From: UMGS1601 sp900553335
GTDB lineage: Bacteria; Bacillota; Clostridia; Oscillospirales; Ruminococcaceae
Direction of reading: 5' to 3'
Assembly: GCA_937920725.1 (NCBI GenBank)
Contig: CALEUW010000013.1
Coordinates: 17,030 to 81,029, forward strand
DNA: 64,000 nucleotides
Position 1 is the stretch's first letter. Each line of letters begins with the position of its first letter. This document shows positions 18,746 through 26,633 of this stretch, piece by piece. The notes beneath the pieces were generated by a model, which saw only the letters and a list, made by a program, of their open reading frames with translations, was not told the origin of the DNA and did not search any database. The translations under genes were made by a program, and so were the position numbers.

Positions 18746-19728
18746 TACTGATCGACCTCCACTTCATCGGAATATAAAAAGCATCTTACCCTTCTTCCCT
18801 CTTCTCCCGGAACATCCGTGAGAGCAGGAAGCTTTTCTTTGCATTTTTCCATGCAGTTGTCGCATCTGTCAGCGAACAAACATCCCTTAGGCAAAGCTGT
18901 CGGATCAGGAACCATTCCCTTTATCATAAACAGTCTGTCCCTGTCCTCGTCAAGTCTTGGAATCGACTCGATAAGTCCCTTTGTATAAGGGTGCTTCGGA
19001 GCTTTAAAAAGGTCCTTAACATCAGCCTCCTCTACAACTCTTCCGCAGTACATAACAACTACCCTGTCAGCAGTTTCTGCAACAACACCTAAATCGTGAG
19101 TTATCAAAATTACTGCCATTCCTATTTCATCTCTGAGCTTTTTAATAAGCTCCAATATCTGCGCCTGAATGGTAACGTCAAGCGCTGTTGTCGGCTCATC
19201 AGCTATTAAAAGCTCCGGATTGCAGCAAAGTCCCATAGCTATCATAACTCTTTGACGCATACCGCCCGACATCTGATGAGGATAATCCTTTACCCTCTGT
19301 TCAGGAGAAGGTATTCCAACCATTCTAAGCATTCCTATAGCATGCTCCAAAGCCTCTTTTTTATTCATATCGGTATGAGTTAAAATGGATTCGCAAAGCT
19401 GATCCCCTATTCTCTGAACAGGGTTAAGAGAAGTCATAGGCTCCTGAAAGATCATGGAAATCTTGTCACCTCTTATGCTTCGCATTTCCTTTTTCGATTT
19501 TTTGTTTAAATCCTCTCCGTTAAAAAGAATTTCACCGCCTGTTACCTTTCCCGGATCTCTTACAAGTCCCATTACCGATAACGAAGTAACGCTTTTTCCG
19601 CTTCCCGATTCACCGACGATTGCAAGGATTTCTCCTTTATCTACATTAAAGCTTACGTTATTTACAGCCTTTACAGTTCCTCTTTTTACATAAAACTCTG
19701 TAGAGAGGTTTTTAACATCCAATAACAT
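18745..19728 (-). CDS. oppD: Oligopeptide ABC transporter ATPase OppD
   Basis: 327 aa with Walker A GESGSGKSV, signature SGGMRQR, Walker B LLIADEPTTALD, switch His in LITHDLG, and the Cys-bearing peptide-transporter extension (CLFADRCDNCMEKC). It is one base overlapped with oppF and 15 bases from oppC. Confidence 0.9.
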   Translation of the reverse strand: MLLDVKNLSTEFYVKRGTVKAVNNVSFNVDKGEILAIVGESGSGKSVTSLSVMGLVRDPGKVTGGEILFNGEDLNKKSKKEMRSIRGDKISMIFQEPMTSLNPVQRIGDQLCESILTHTDMNKKEALEHAIGMLRMVGIPSPEQRVKDYPHQMSGGMRQRVMIAMGLCCNPELLIADEPTTALDVTIQAQILELIKKLRDEIGMAVILITHDLGVVAETADRVVVMYCGRVVEEADVKDLFKAPKHPYTKGLIESIPRLDEDRDRLFMIKGMVPDPTALPKGCLFADRCDNCMEKCKEKLPALTDVPGEEGRRVRCFLYSDEVEVDQ

Positions 19729-19743
19729 CTAAGTAAAACCTCC

Positions 19744-20646
19744 TTAGCTTCTTGATTTCGGATCAAGCGCATCTCTTAGACCGTCGCCGAAAAGATTAAA
19801 CGCCAAAACTGCCAAAGTTATTGCAAGTCCCGGGAAAATAAGCATATGCGGATAAACCAAAACCATGCTTCTTACTCTTCCGAGCATGTCGCCCCACTCC
19901 GCTATCGGAGGCTGAACGCCGAGTCCCAAGAATCCAAGCGCCGCAGTATCCAAAATTGCAGTCGAAATACCCAATGTCGCTCTTACAACTATTGACGACA
20001 GAACGTTTGGAAGAATATGATGAAAAATTATTCTACTGTCAGAATTTCCCAAAACTCTTGCTGCCGCAACATAGTCGTTTTCTTTAACGGACAAAATCGA
20101 GCTTCGTATAATTCTTGCATATTCCGGTATAGACACAACACCGATTGCGATAATTGCCTTATCGAGTCCTTTTCCGAGGGCAGCCATAAGAGTAACTGCG
20201 AGCAATATTGACGGAACAGAAAGCATAATATCCATGATTCTCATTATGAAAGCGTCGATTTTTCCGCCGAAATATCCTGCGATGGATCCGAATACTGTAC
20301 CTAAAATAAGTGAGAATGCTACTGCTGCAACACCTACAAAAAGCGATATTCTTGTTCCAACTATTACTCTGCTGAAAATATCACGTCCTAACTGATCTGT
20401 CCCAAACCAGTGAGCCGCAGAAGGCGTCTGATTGGCATCAACCATGGCATTCTTATAAGGATCATACGGCGTTATATAAGGTCCGATAATGGCAATAATT
20501 ATCAAAACTATAATTACAAAAAGCCCGAAAAGCGCTGCTTTATTTTTTCTAAGAGCATCCCACATTGATTTAAGACGGGATTCCGGCTTTTCTAATATAG
20601 TCTCAGGCTCTGCGCCCTCTGCCAGTACAAGTTTATTTTTTGCCAT
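19744..20646 (-). CDS. oppC: Oligopeptide ABC transporter permease OppC
   Basis: 300 aa. A cytoplasmic N-tail, a first membrane helix and then the DppC/OppC permease core, with the EAA-type loop around VVSIPEYARIIRSSILS and the conserved GTDQLGRDIFSRVI. It forms the channel with OppB. It starts four bases after the oppB stop. Confidence 0.9.
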   Translation of the reverse strand: MAKNKLVLAEGAEPETILEKPESRLKSMWDALRKNKAALFGLFVIIVLIIIAIIGPYITPYDPYKNAMVDANQTPSAAHWFGTDQLGRDIFSRVIVGTRISLFVGVAAVAFSLILGTVFGSIAGYFGGKIDAFIMRIMDIMLSVPSILLAVTLMAALGKGLDKAIIAIGVVSIPEYARIIRSSILSVKENDYVAAARVLGNSDSRIIFHHILPNVLSSIVVRATLGISTAILDTAALGFLGLGVQPPIAEWGDMLGRVRSMVLVYPHMLIFPGLAITLAVLAFNLFGDGLRDALDPKSRS

Positions 20647-20650
20647 GAGC

Positions 20651-21667
20651 TTATGCCTCCTTCCTTCCGTATTTAATTCTAGGATCTAAAAATGCGTAAA
20701 TAATATCTACAATCAAATTCATCAACACAAATATAGTAGCAATTATGAGTACGACCGCCTGAATTACAGGGAAGTCAGATTTATTTATACAGTCAACCGT
20801 ATAGCTTCCTATTCCAGGCCAAGCAAATACCGTTTCGGTAAGCACAGCGCCTCCTAAAAGCGAACCAAACTGAAGTCCTATAACGGTAACTATAGGCATC
20901 AGAGCATTTCTAAGGCCATGTCTGATGATAACTCGTCCCTCACCAAGTCCCTTTGATCTCGCAGTTCTTATGTAATCCTGACCAAGCGTATCAAGCATGC
21001 TTGAACGTGTCATACGGGATATGATAGCAAGAGTATAAAGCGCAAGCGTCATTCCCGGCAAAATCAAATGCCACAGCGCATTTTTAAACGCTTCAAAATC
21101 TCCGCTTATTAATGTGTCTATAAGATAAAGTCCCGTTACACTATTAACGGAAAAAGTAACATCAATTCTTCCTGATGCCGGAAGCCATCCTAGCACCTTT
21201 GTAAATAGAATAATAAGCAGTATACCGAGCCAGAAAATAGGAATTGACACTCCAACAAGCGACAGCACCATACTCGCATTATCTATAATACTGTTTTTCT
21301 TTACAGCGGCAATTACTCCTATAAGTATTCCGAATATAGAAGCTACTATAATTGCAAAAATAGCTATTTCAATAGTCGCCGGAAATCTTGAACCTATTTC
21401 ATCCAAAACAGGAGTTTTTGTATAATAAGACTCACCGAAATCTCCCTGAACAGCGCCCGTAACAAAATCAAAGTACTGTTTAACTACGCCGTCGTTTAGT
21501 CCGTTAGCCTCTCTCCATTCTTCCATAGCCTCATCAGATGCATGCTGACCCAATACTACAGGAGCAGGATCCGGTGCGGCAACTCTCAAAAGAACAAATA
21601 CGATAAGCGATACTCCGATTAAAACCGGAATAAGCATAAGTAATCGCTTAGTAATATATTTTATCAT
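20651..21667 (-). CDS. oppB: Oligopeptide ABC transporter permease OppB
   Basis: 338 aa from the ATG at 21667 (MIKYITKRLLMLIPVL), the usual start of this family; an in-frame TTG at 21706 would add 13 residues and is less likely. Six membrane helices and the RMTRSSMLDTLGQDYIRTARSKG permease loop are present. The GDFGESYY motif is typical of OppB/DppB. Confidence 0.88.
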   Translation of the reverse strand: MIKYITKRLLMLIPVLIGVSLIVFVLLRVAAPDPAPVVLGQHASDEAMEEWREANGLNDGVVKQYFDFVTGAVQGDFGESYYTKTPVLDEIGSRFPATIEIAIFAIIVASIFGILIGVIAAVKKNSIIDNASMVLSLVGVSIPIFWLGILLIILFTKVLGWLPASGRIDVTFSVNSVTGLYLIDTLISGDFEAFKNALWHLILPGMTLALYTLAIISRMTRSSMLDTLGQDYIRTARSKGLGEGRVIIRHGLRNALMPIVTVIGLQFGSLLGGAVLTETVFAWPGIGSYTVDCINKSDFPVIQAVVLIIATIFVLMNLIVDIIYAFLDPRIKYGRKEA

Positions 21668-21794
21668 TTTCCTAAAAAAGCCCCTTTCATAGTCCTTTGA
21701 AAACAATTAGTTTTCTTTTTAGTGTACGTCCTAAAGCACTATACAACCGGACGATAATTTAAAATTGCACACTAAAAAGGAAGCTAATAAAACA

Positions 21795-21844
21795 ACGACA
21801 AATACAGAGAAACAGCATTTCTCTGTCCTCTGTATTTGCGTCGT
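21795..21844 (-). terminator. Stem-loop between oppA and oppB
   Basis: A 10-bp stem (AAATACAGAG/CTCTGTATTT) extended by ACGAC/GTCGT across a small bulge, then a T-rich stretch on the minus strand. It lies in the 190-bp oppA-oppB gap. It may stabilise oppA mRNA or partly terminate, giving more binding protein than transporter, as is known for many opp operons. Confidence 0.7.
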
Positions 21845-21859
21845 CAATTAGTTTAAATA

Positions 21860-23446
21860 TTATCCCTTAGTAACATTGAAAAGCTTAACAGTAGCTGTAC
21901 AGTGGTACTTAAAGTTCTTAACATTTGACTTGCAAGCTGTTAAATCCTGCTGGTGAGAGATTGGAAGCCAGATAGCAAGGTCTGCTACATACTGTTCCAT
22001 ATCAGCATACATAGCATTTCTTGAATCTCCTGCAGGCTCCTTAGCAGCATCAGAAATCATCTTTGAATATGCCCCGTAAGCTGCCTTGTCATCGTCATTT
22101 TTAGCAAGGTTAAATCTTGCAACGTTCATTCCGGCATTTGTATCACTCATGAGGTTCAAGAAGTTATCCGGGTCTCCGTTATCTCCGCTCCATCCGTAGA
22201 AGCAGATATCGTAGTCGCCTGCGATAGTTCTCTCCTTATAAGTTGTCCAGTCATAGGAATCAATTGTGATCTCAACGCCTACCTCTTTGAAGTATCCCTG
22301 AATAGCCTCTGTAAGAGTTTGACCTGTTACAGTATTATAAGGTCTTGGATTCGTATAAGTAATTACATGAAGACTCTTGATACCCTTTTCTTCAAGTGTT
22401 TTCTTTGCAGCGTCAGGATCGTAAGCAACCTGCTTTACGTCAGCGCTGTAACCAGGTATAAATGTAGGCAATACTGTTGTAGCCTTTTCAGCATATCCGT
22501 TGTAAAGACCTGCAACAAGCTCTTCTACGTTTACTGCCTGAGAAAGAGCTACACGAGTTTCCTTGTCAAGTCTTTCAATGTTGTATGCCATATAGTTTAT
22601 ATTCATTCCAGGAGTCTTGTCAACAGTGATGTTGCTGTCGCTTTCAAGCTGTGCAACCTGATTTGTATCAATTCCGTCGATGATATCTACATCACCCGAC
22701 TGAAGCTCAAGAATCTTTGTAGATGCGTCTTTAATTGTTCTGATTACAACATTCTTGATCTGAGCCTTTCCTTCTTCATTCCAATAATCATCGTTAGCTT
22801 CAAGCTTAACGTGCTGATCCTTCTTCCATTCAACGAACTTATAAGGACCTGTTCCTACAGGATTGTTCATAAGGTCGCCTTCCTTAGCTGCAGTAGGGCT
22901 TACCATAGGTGCACCGAATACCATTGCAAGATTAGCAAGGAAAGGTGTTGAAGGCTGAGAAAGAGTAATATCAACTGTGTACTCATCCTTAACCTCTACT
23001 CCTGAAACATATCCCCATACGAAATCAGCGTATGTCATGTCCTCAGTCTTGTTAATTGTGTTTCTCTCAACATTGTACTTTACAGCCTCAGCGTTAAAGT
23101 CTGTACCATCGTGGAACTTAACACCCTCCTGAAGATAGAAGGTATAAACAAGTCCGTCATCAGAAACCTTCCAATCCTTAGCAAGGCAAGCCTTAACCTC
23201 AGTAGAGTCAGCCTCATACTGTAAAAGTCCCTCATAAATCTGGTTTGTAACCTTAGCTGACTCACCGTCATCAACGATCTGTGGGTCAAGACCTCTCGGA
23301 TCTGCTCCCTGAGCATAAACGAGTGTTTCATTTGATGAATCCCCTGTGTTCGAGGAATTCTTTGAATCAGAGCTGTCACCGCAGCCTGCGAGGCACGAAA
23401 CAGCCATGAGTGCAGCAATAGCGCTGCCCAGAATCTTTTTGTTCAT
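21860..23446 (-). CDS. oppA: Oligopeptide-binding lipoprotein OppA
   Basis: 528 aa from the ATG at 23446 (MNKKILGSAIAALM), after AAAGGAAGAG. A lipoprotein signal with lipobox SCLAGC is followed by the SBP_bac_5 solute-binding fold (YAQGADPRGLDPQ, VKFHDGTDF, NPVGTGPYKFVEW). The mature protein would be lipid-anchored outside the cell and deliver peptides to OppBC. An upstream in-frame start at 23485 lacks a good ribosome site. Confidence 0.9.
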   Translation of the reverse strand: MNKKILGSAIAALMAVSCLAGCGDSSDSKNSSNTGDSSNETLVYAQGADPRGLDPQIVDDGESAKVTNQIYEGLLQYEADSTEVKACLAKDWKVSDDGLVYTFYLQEGVKFHDGTDFNAEAVKYNVERNTINKTEDMTYADFVWGYVSGVEVKDEYTVDITLSQPSTPFLANLAMVFGAPMVSPTAAKEGDLMNNPVGTGPYKFVEWKKDQHVKLEANDDYWNEEGKAQIKNVVIRTIKDASTKILELQSGDVDIIDGIDTNQVAQLESDSNITVDKTPGMNINYMAYNIERLDKETRVALSQAVNVEELVAGLYNGYAEKATTVLPTFIPGYSADVKQVAYDPDAAKKTLEEKGIKSLHVITYTNPRPYNTVTGQTLTEAIQGYFKEVGVEITIDSYDWTTYKERTIAGDYDICFYGWSGDNGDPDNFLNLMSDTNAGMNVARFNLAKNDDDKAAYGAYSKMISDAAKEPAGDSRNAMYADMEQYVADLAIWLPISHQQDLTACKSNVKNFKYHCTATVKLFNVTKG

Positions 23447-23580
23447 AATGATTCTCTTCCTTTCTGTCAACAAAAAAAGACGCACGCAATAGACCTTTCA
23501 CCTAGCACATCTAAAGTCCTGCGGCATCTTTGCCTGTTATGATATGTATTACGTCCGTGACCAGGACTATAACATAACAT

Positions 23581-23609
23581 ATTATACTATACCATGCGAA
23601 TTAACGCAA
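23581..23609 (-). promoter_or_regulatory. oppA promoter
   Basis: On the minus strand, TTGCGT, a 17-bp spacer and TATAAT, leaving a leader of about 130 nt before oppA. The leader contains a small hairpin (GGCAAAGATGCC). I could not match it to a riboswitch class. Confidence 0.6.
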
Positions 23610-23705
23610 TAGTAATATTATACAAAAAAATCATAAAATAATTATCCAATATGTTGAAGCGACAAAATTTTTAATGAAATAACACGCAAAATCTGCTATA
23701 AATTT

Positions 23706-23819
23706 AATATGGGCGCAACCCCGTTATTCAACATTTTCGGTGGGGGCTTGTATCCCCGCTGAAAAAATCAAGTTTATTCTGCCGCCCATAGCGACTGGGG
23801 GCATCTTAATTTAGCTATA
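23706..23819 (-). repeat. Structured intergenic repeat, copy C
   Basis: Third copy of the unit of about 110 bp, same orientation as A and B. Its end reaches the stop codon of the zinc-ribbon membrane gene (TAG at 23815-23817), so the repeat meets or supplies the gene end. Copy C is more diverged in the middle hairpin. Confidence 0.8.
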
Positions 23820-24645
23820 TTTTTGTTCCGCATTGACCACAAAAAAGCGCATTTGACTTTAAAGCTGCTCCGCAGTTTTTACAGTGTTTTTCTTTATCAA
23901 CTGAAATTTCAAGCTGTTCATGTGGAGTTATTTCATCAGCGGTAATGGCTCTTGGCTTTTTCATCTTAACTTTTTTGTTTTCTTTGATGTTTTCCTTCTC
24001 GATCTTTTCTTTTTTTCTCCCGATTATATCCCTCGCACTTATGCTGTCATCCAAAAGCTCATCATCAATAAACTTTTTTCTCGGCGCACCCTCAGCGGCA
24101 CTTAAGAAAAGCGAGCATATTGACAATACTATTCCAAATATAAACAATATAAGACTTGAAATAATTACAACTGCACAAAACGACCTCAGATGTATTTCGT
24201 TAGCCTTTGCAAAATCTTCAAAATAATAAGATATTACAGGCTGAGAAAAAATAGCCAATACAATTATTATAATAGATGTTATAAAAGTGATTCTCGAATA
24301 AATACCGACTGCTTTTGAAGCGTAGTACGATGAAAGACGGTAATATATTCCCCAAAGAACGACAAAAACTAATATCACACAGAGAATTATTAAAACCGAC
24401 TGCCACGAAGCAAGAATATCAAACGCTTTGCTTTGATAGGTAAAAACCGAGCTGACATCAACATCATCTACTTTTAATGTATTGAGTATTCTCTCGGTAT
24501 TCTCACTGTTGCTTGTAGAAAACAAAAATGCCAAGGAGGAAATGAGCAGCAGATTAAGAACAAACGTAGCAGCGCTTAATAGAGCAGTTACAAAAAACAT
24601 TGAAAGATCCATCTTTCTTTTTTTTACCGAACTTTCTTCATTCAC
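23815..24645 (-). CDS. Membrane protein with C-terminal zinc ribbon
   Basis: 276 aa. Four to five hydrophobic segments are followed by a basic, charged linker (RKKEKIEKENIKENKKVKMK) and a C-terminal zinc ribbon with two CxxC pairs (CKNCGAAL...CGQCGTKI). Such ribbon-plus-helices proteins are common in Clostridia without known function. The ribbon would lie in the cytoplasm. Confidence 0.75.
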   Translation of the reverse strand: MNEESSVKKRKMDLSMFFVTALLSAATFVLNLLLISSLAFLFSTSNSENTERILNTLKVDDVDVSSVFTYQSKAFDILASWQSVLIILCVILVFVVLWGIYYRLSSYYASKAVGIYSRITFITSIIIIVLAIFSQPVISYYFEDFAKANEIHLRSFCAVVIISSLILFIFGIVLSICSLFLSAAEGAPRKKFIDDELLDDSISARDIIGRKKEKIEKENIKENKKVKMKKPRAITADEITPHEQLEISVDKEKHCKNCGAALKSNALFCGQCGTKI

Positions 24646-24683
24646 CTGTCACACCCCCGTGTGCGTTTAGTAAAAGTATTTCC

Positions 24684-24717
24684 AATAAGGGGCAGCACCC
24701 CGTCATTCAACAAACGA
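24684..24717 (-). repeat. Fragment of the structured intergenic repeat (copy D)
   Basis: AATAAGGGGCAGCACCCCGT followed by CATTCAAC matches one end of copies A-C but then stops. It is a truncated copy between the zinc-ribbon gene and tRNA-Arg. Confidence 0.6.
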
Positions 24718-24821
24718 CCGAACATCATTGTTGTTATATTATACAAATTTTCATCTGATTTGTCAAATCAGACAAACTAATGCTGAGTACATCAGATACA
24801 TACAAAGTTGCGATAAAATGC

Positions 24822-24850
24822 TTGACAATTGAGCTTTGTTGTGATAAAAT
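24822..24850 (+). promoter_or_regulatory. tRNA-Arg promoter
   Basis: TTGACA, a 17-bp spacer, then TAAAAT, ending 30 bases before the tRNA. Confidence 0.8.
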
Positions 24851-24880
24851 AATATCCGCGGCTTGTAAAAGCTCATATAT

Positions 24881-24957
24881 GCGCCGGTAGCTCAGCTGGA
24901 TAGAGTGTTTGGCTACGAACCAAAAGGTCGGGGGTTCGAATCCCTTCCGGCGTGCCA
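24881..24957 (+). tRNA. tRNA-Arg (anticodon ACG)
   Basis: A complete cloverleaf of 77 nt including encoded CCA. The acceptor GCGCCGG pairs with CCGGCGT (first pair G-U). The anticodon stem TTTGG/CCAAA encloses loop CTACGAA, giving anticodon ACG, whose A34 would be read as inosine for CGU/CGC/CGA. The T-arm has GGTTCGAATCC. It has its own promoter and terminator. Confidence 0.95.
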
Positions 24958-24990
24958 AAAAACCACATGACTTTTGTCTTGTGGTTTTTT
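24957..24990 (+). terminator. Terminator after tRNA-Arg
   Basis: An 11-bp stem AAAAAACCACA/TGTGGTTTTTT immediately follows the CCA end and continues into T-rich sequence. Confidence 0.85.
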
Positions 24991-25087
24991 GTTTTATCCA
25001 AGGGGATTCAACCCGAAAGGGCAATTAATTTTCACATTCCGAATTATCCATTTTCCATTGTCAATTGTCCATTAACAATCCCTTTTA

Positions 25088-25116
25088 TTGACATATATTA
25101 CAAATTTTGATATAAT
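25088..25116 (+). promoter_or_regulatory. Acyltransferase gene promoter
   Basis: Consensus TTGACA, 17 bp, TATAAT. Its position shows that the in-frame ATG at 25088 cannot be the start of the downstream gene. Confidence 0.8.
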
Positions 25117-25168
25117 AAATTCAAATCAAAAGGCAGCGGCAAAAGCACCGATTATCTGGGAGGTTCTT

Positions 25169-26287
25169 ATGGGGACTGTAGTTCAAAATCGAGGTAAAAA
25201 AACCCGTGATTCGGGCATCGAGCTTTTAAGAATAATCCTGATGCTTCAGGTTATTTTTCTTCATGTATGTACCTATGGCGGATATTATGATACCGCTACC
25301 GAAATAGGCGGCTCTGTTGAATTTATACACAGAATTATTTGGCTTTGCTGCAGATGTCCGGTTTATGTTTACATCGTAGTTTTCGGATATTTTTCCGTAA
25401 CATCTAATAAAACCCTTGGCTCTATAAAAGGTAAAATACTTAAAATGTATCTGCCGATGTATTTTTATTCGGTTGCAATTCCTTTTTTAGGAGAGCTTTT
25501 CGGTCTTTGGACGCTTACTGACTCAAACAAGTACCGAGCTTTTTTCCCGCTCACCTCAAAAATCTGGTACTTCATGACGCTTTATCTGCTTGTGCTTATA
25601 TTAAGTCCGTTTATAAACAGGTGTCTTACAAGGCTTTCAAAAAGAGAATACACCCAGCTTATCGTTATTCTGTTTTTATTATTCTCCGTCTGGACTTTGT
25701 TTGCAGGACTCCCCGAAACGAAGGGTGTTATCAGACTTGATAAAGTCATATCAGAATCTGAAGGCGGAAAGAGCCTTTATGGATTTGTTTTCATGTACAT
25801 TCTTGGCGGATATTTAAGGCTTCATGTCAAGCCGCATGGCGGTCCTAAAGCAAGATATCTAATCGTGTATTTTGCGCTTGCAATCGTAAATCTCGCTTTA
25901 TGGTATTTGGTTGATGGATACGGTGAAGTAATTTCTTACAACTCAAATCCGTTCTGTATAATTCAAGGCATTTGCTTGGTTTTGTTTTTCAGAGAGCTTC
26001 ATTTTAAATCTCATGCAATAAATCATATTGCATCTTTAAATCTCGGTGTATATATGATCCATGAGCAGTATCTGGCAAGGAACTTTATATGGAAAAAATT
26101 TGATTTCCATCCTCAATGGATATATCACTCACACATTAAGTACCTTGCAAAAATCGCAATCGCTTGTGTAGTCATCTTTGTGGTATGTGCGCTGATTGAG
26201 CAGGTAAGAGTATTTCTGTTTGCAGGAGTACGATTTATTTATCAAAAAATTACAGACCATTTTAAAACGGCGAATGCCAAGGAATAG
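25169..26287 (+). CDS. Membrane acyltransferase, acyltransferase-3 (OafA/WecH-like) family
   Basis: 372 aa, start ATG 25169 with GGGAGG before it and downstream of a consensus promoter. About ten membrane helices are present, with the family opening RDSGIELLRIILMLQVIFLHV (conserved Arg/Glu and helix-1 His). Members transfer acetyl or succinyl groups to cell-surface sugars. The acceptor is unknown. Monocistronic, ending at a terminator. Confidence 0.85.
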   Translation: MGTVVQNRGKKTRDSGIELLRIILMLQVIFLHVCTYGGYYDTATEIGGSVEFIHRIIWLCCRCPVYVYIVVFGYFSVTSNKTLGSIKGKILKMYLPMYFYSVAIPFLGELFGLWTLTDSNKYRAFFPLTSKIWYFMTLYLLVLILSPFINRCLTRLSKREYTQLIVILFLLFSVWTLFAGLPETKGVIRLDKVISESEGGKSLYGFVFMYILGGYLRLHVKPHGGPKARYLIVYFALAIVNLALWYLVDGYGEVISYNSNPFCIIQGICLVLFFRELHFKSHAINHIASLNLGVYMIHEQYLARNFIWKKFDFHPQWIYHSHIKYLAKIAIACVVIFVVCALIEQVRVFLFAGVRFIYQKITDHFKTANAKE

Positions 26288-26301
26288 TACCAACTAATAT
26301 T

Positions 26302-26335
26302 AAACGGCTTACCGAAATTGCTCGGCAAGCCGTTT
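26302..26335 (+). terminator. Terminator after the acyltransferase gene
   Basis: AAACGGCTT/AAGCCGTTT plus CCGA/TCGG paired across a small bulge, followed by a T run. It also lies just past the 3' end of the cotJC fragment. Confidence 0.8.
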
Positions 26336-26393
26336 TTTGCTGTCATATTTATTAACTATCCATGCTGTTTTCGCATATTGTTCAAGCTCCAAA

Positions 26394-26591
26394 TTACAGA
26401 TCAAAGCTCGGATTAAACGCATAAAAGTTTTTAGCATCAAGCTGATCCTGAATCATTCTGAGTCCTTCGCCGAAGCGCTGGAAGTGAACAAGTTCTCTTT
26501 CCCTCAGAAATTTTATTGGATCTCTAACGTCTGGATCGTCCGCCAAACGCAAAATATTATCATACGTCAGTCTTGCCTTTTGCTCTGCTGC
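26394..26591 (-). pseudogene. cotJC: cotJC, severed 3' part (C-terminal 65 codons)
   Basis: This encodes the C-terminus of CotJC, a manganese-catalase-like spore-coat protein: AAEQKARLTYDNILRL, then LRERELVHFQRFGEGL and KNFYAFNPSFDL. It has no start of its own with a good ribosome site; the upstream bases are element DNA. The missing first 133 codons lie at 51873-52271, 25 kb away. Codons GCA GCA GAG (AAE) at 26583-26591 are the shared core present at both junctions. The RERELVHF helix supplies a Glu and a His of the di-manganese site, so the N-terminal piece alone should lack activity. Confidence 0.9.
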
Positions 26592-26608
26592 AATCATATA
26601 AGAACAAC
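26583..26608. other. Left attachment junction (core plus inner arm)
   Basis: Core CTCTGCTGC (26583-26591), then 8 bp and the inner arm AAGAACAAC (26600-26608), the inverse complement of the arm at the right end. Confidence 0.8.
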
Positions 26609-26633
26609 TTTTGAGTGAAAAACGGCTTCAAAG

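Noticed and set aside
23447..23575. Riboswitch in the oppA leader
   Set aside because: The leader has a small hairpin and a GGTGAAAGGTC stretch, but no conserved core of any class I know could be matched.
24881..24957. tRNA-Arg as the island's attachment site
   Set aside because: The tRNA is intact, 1.6 kb from the junction, and no repeat of its 3' end is found at the other end.
24734..25024. Minus-strand 96-aa ORF across the tRNA
   Set aside because: It is the antisense of tRNA-Arg; the ARRKGFEPPTFWFV-type peptide is a well-known artefact of tRNA genes.
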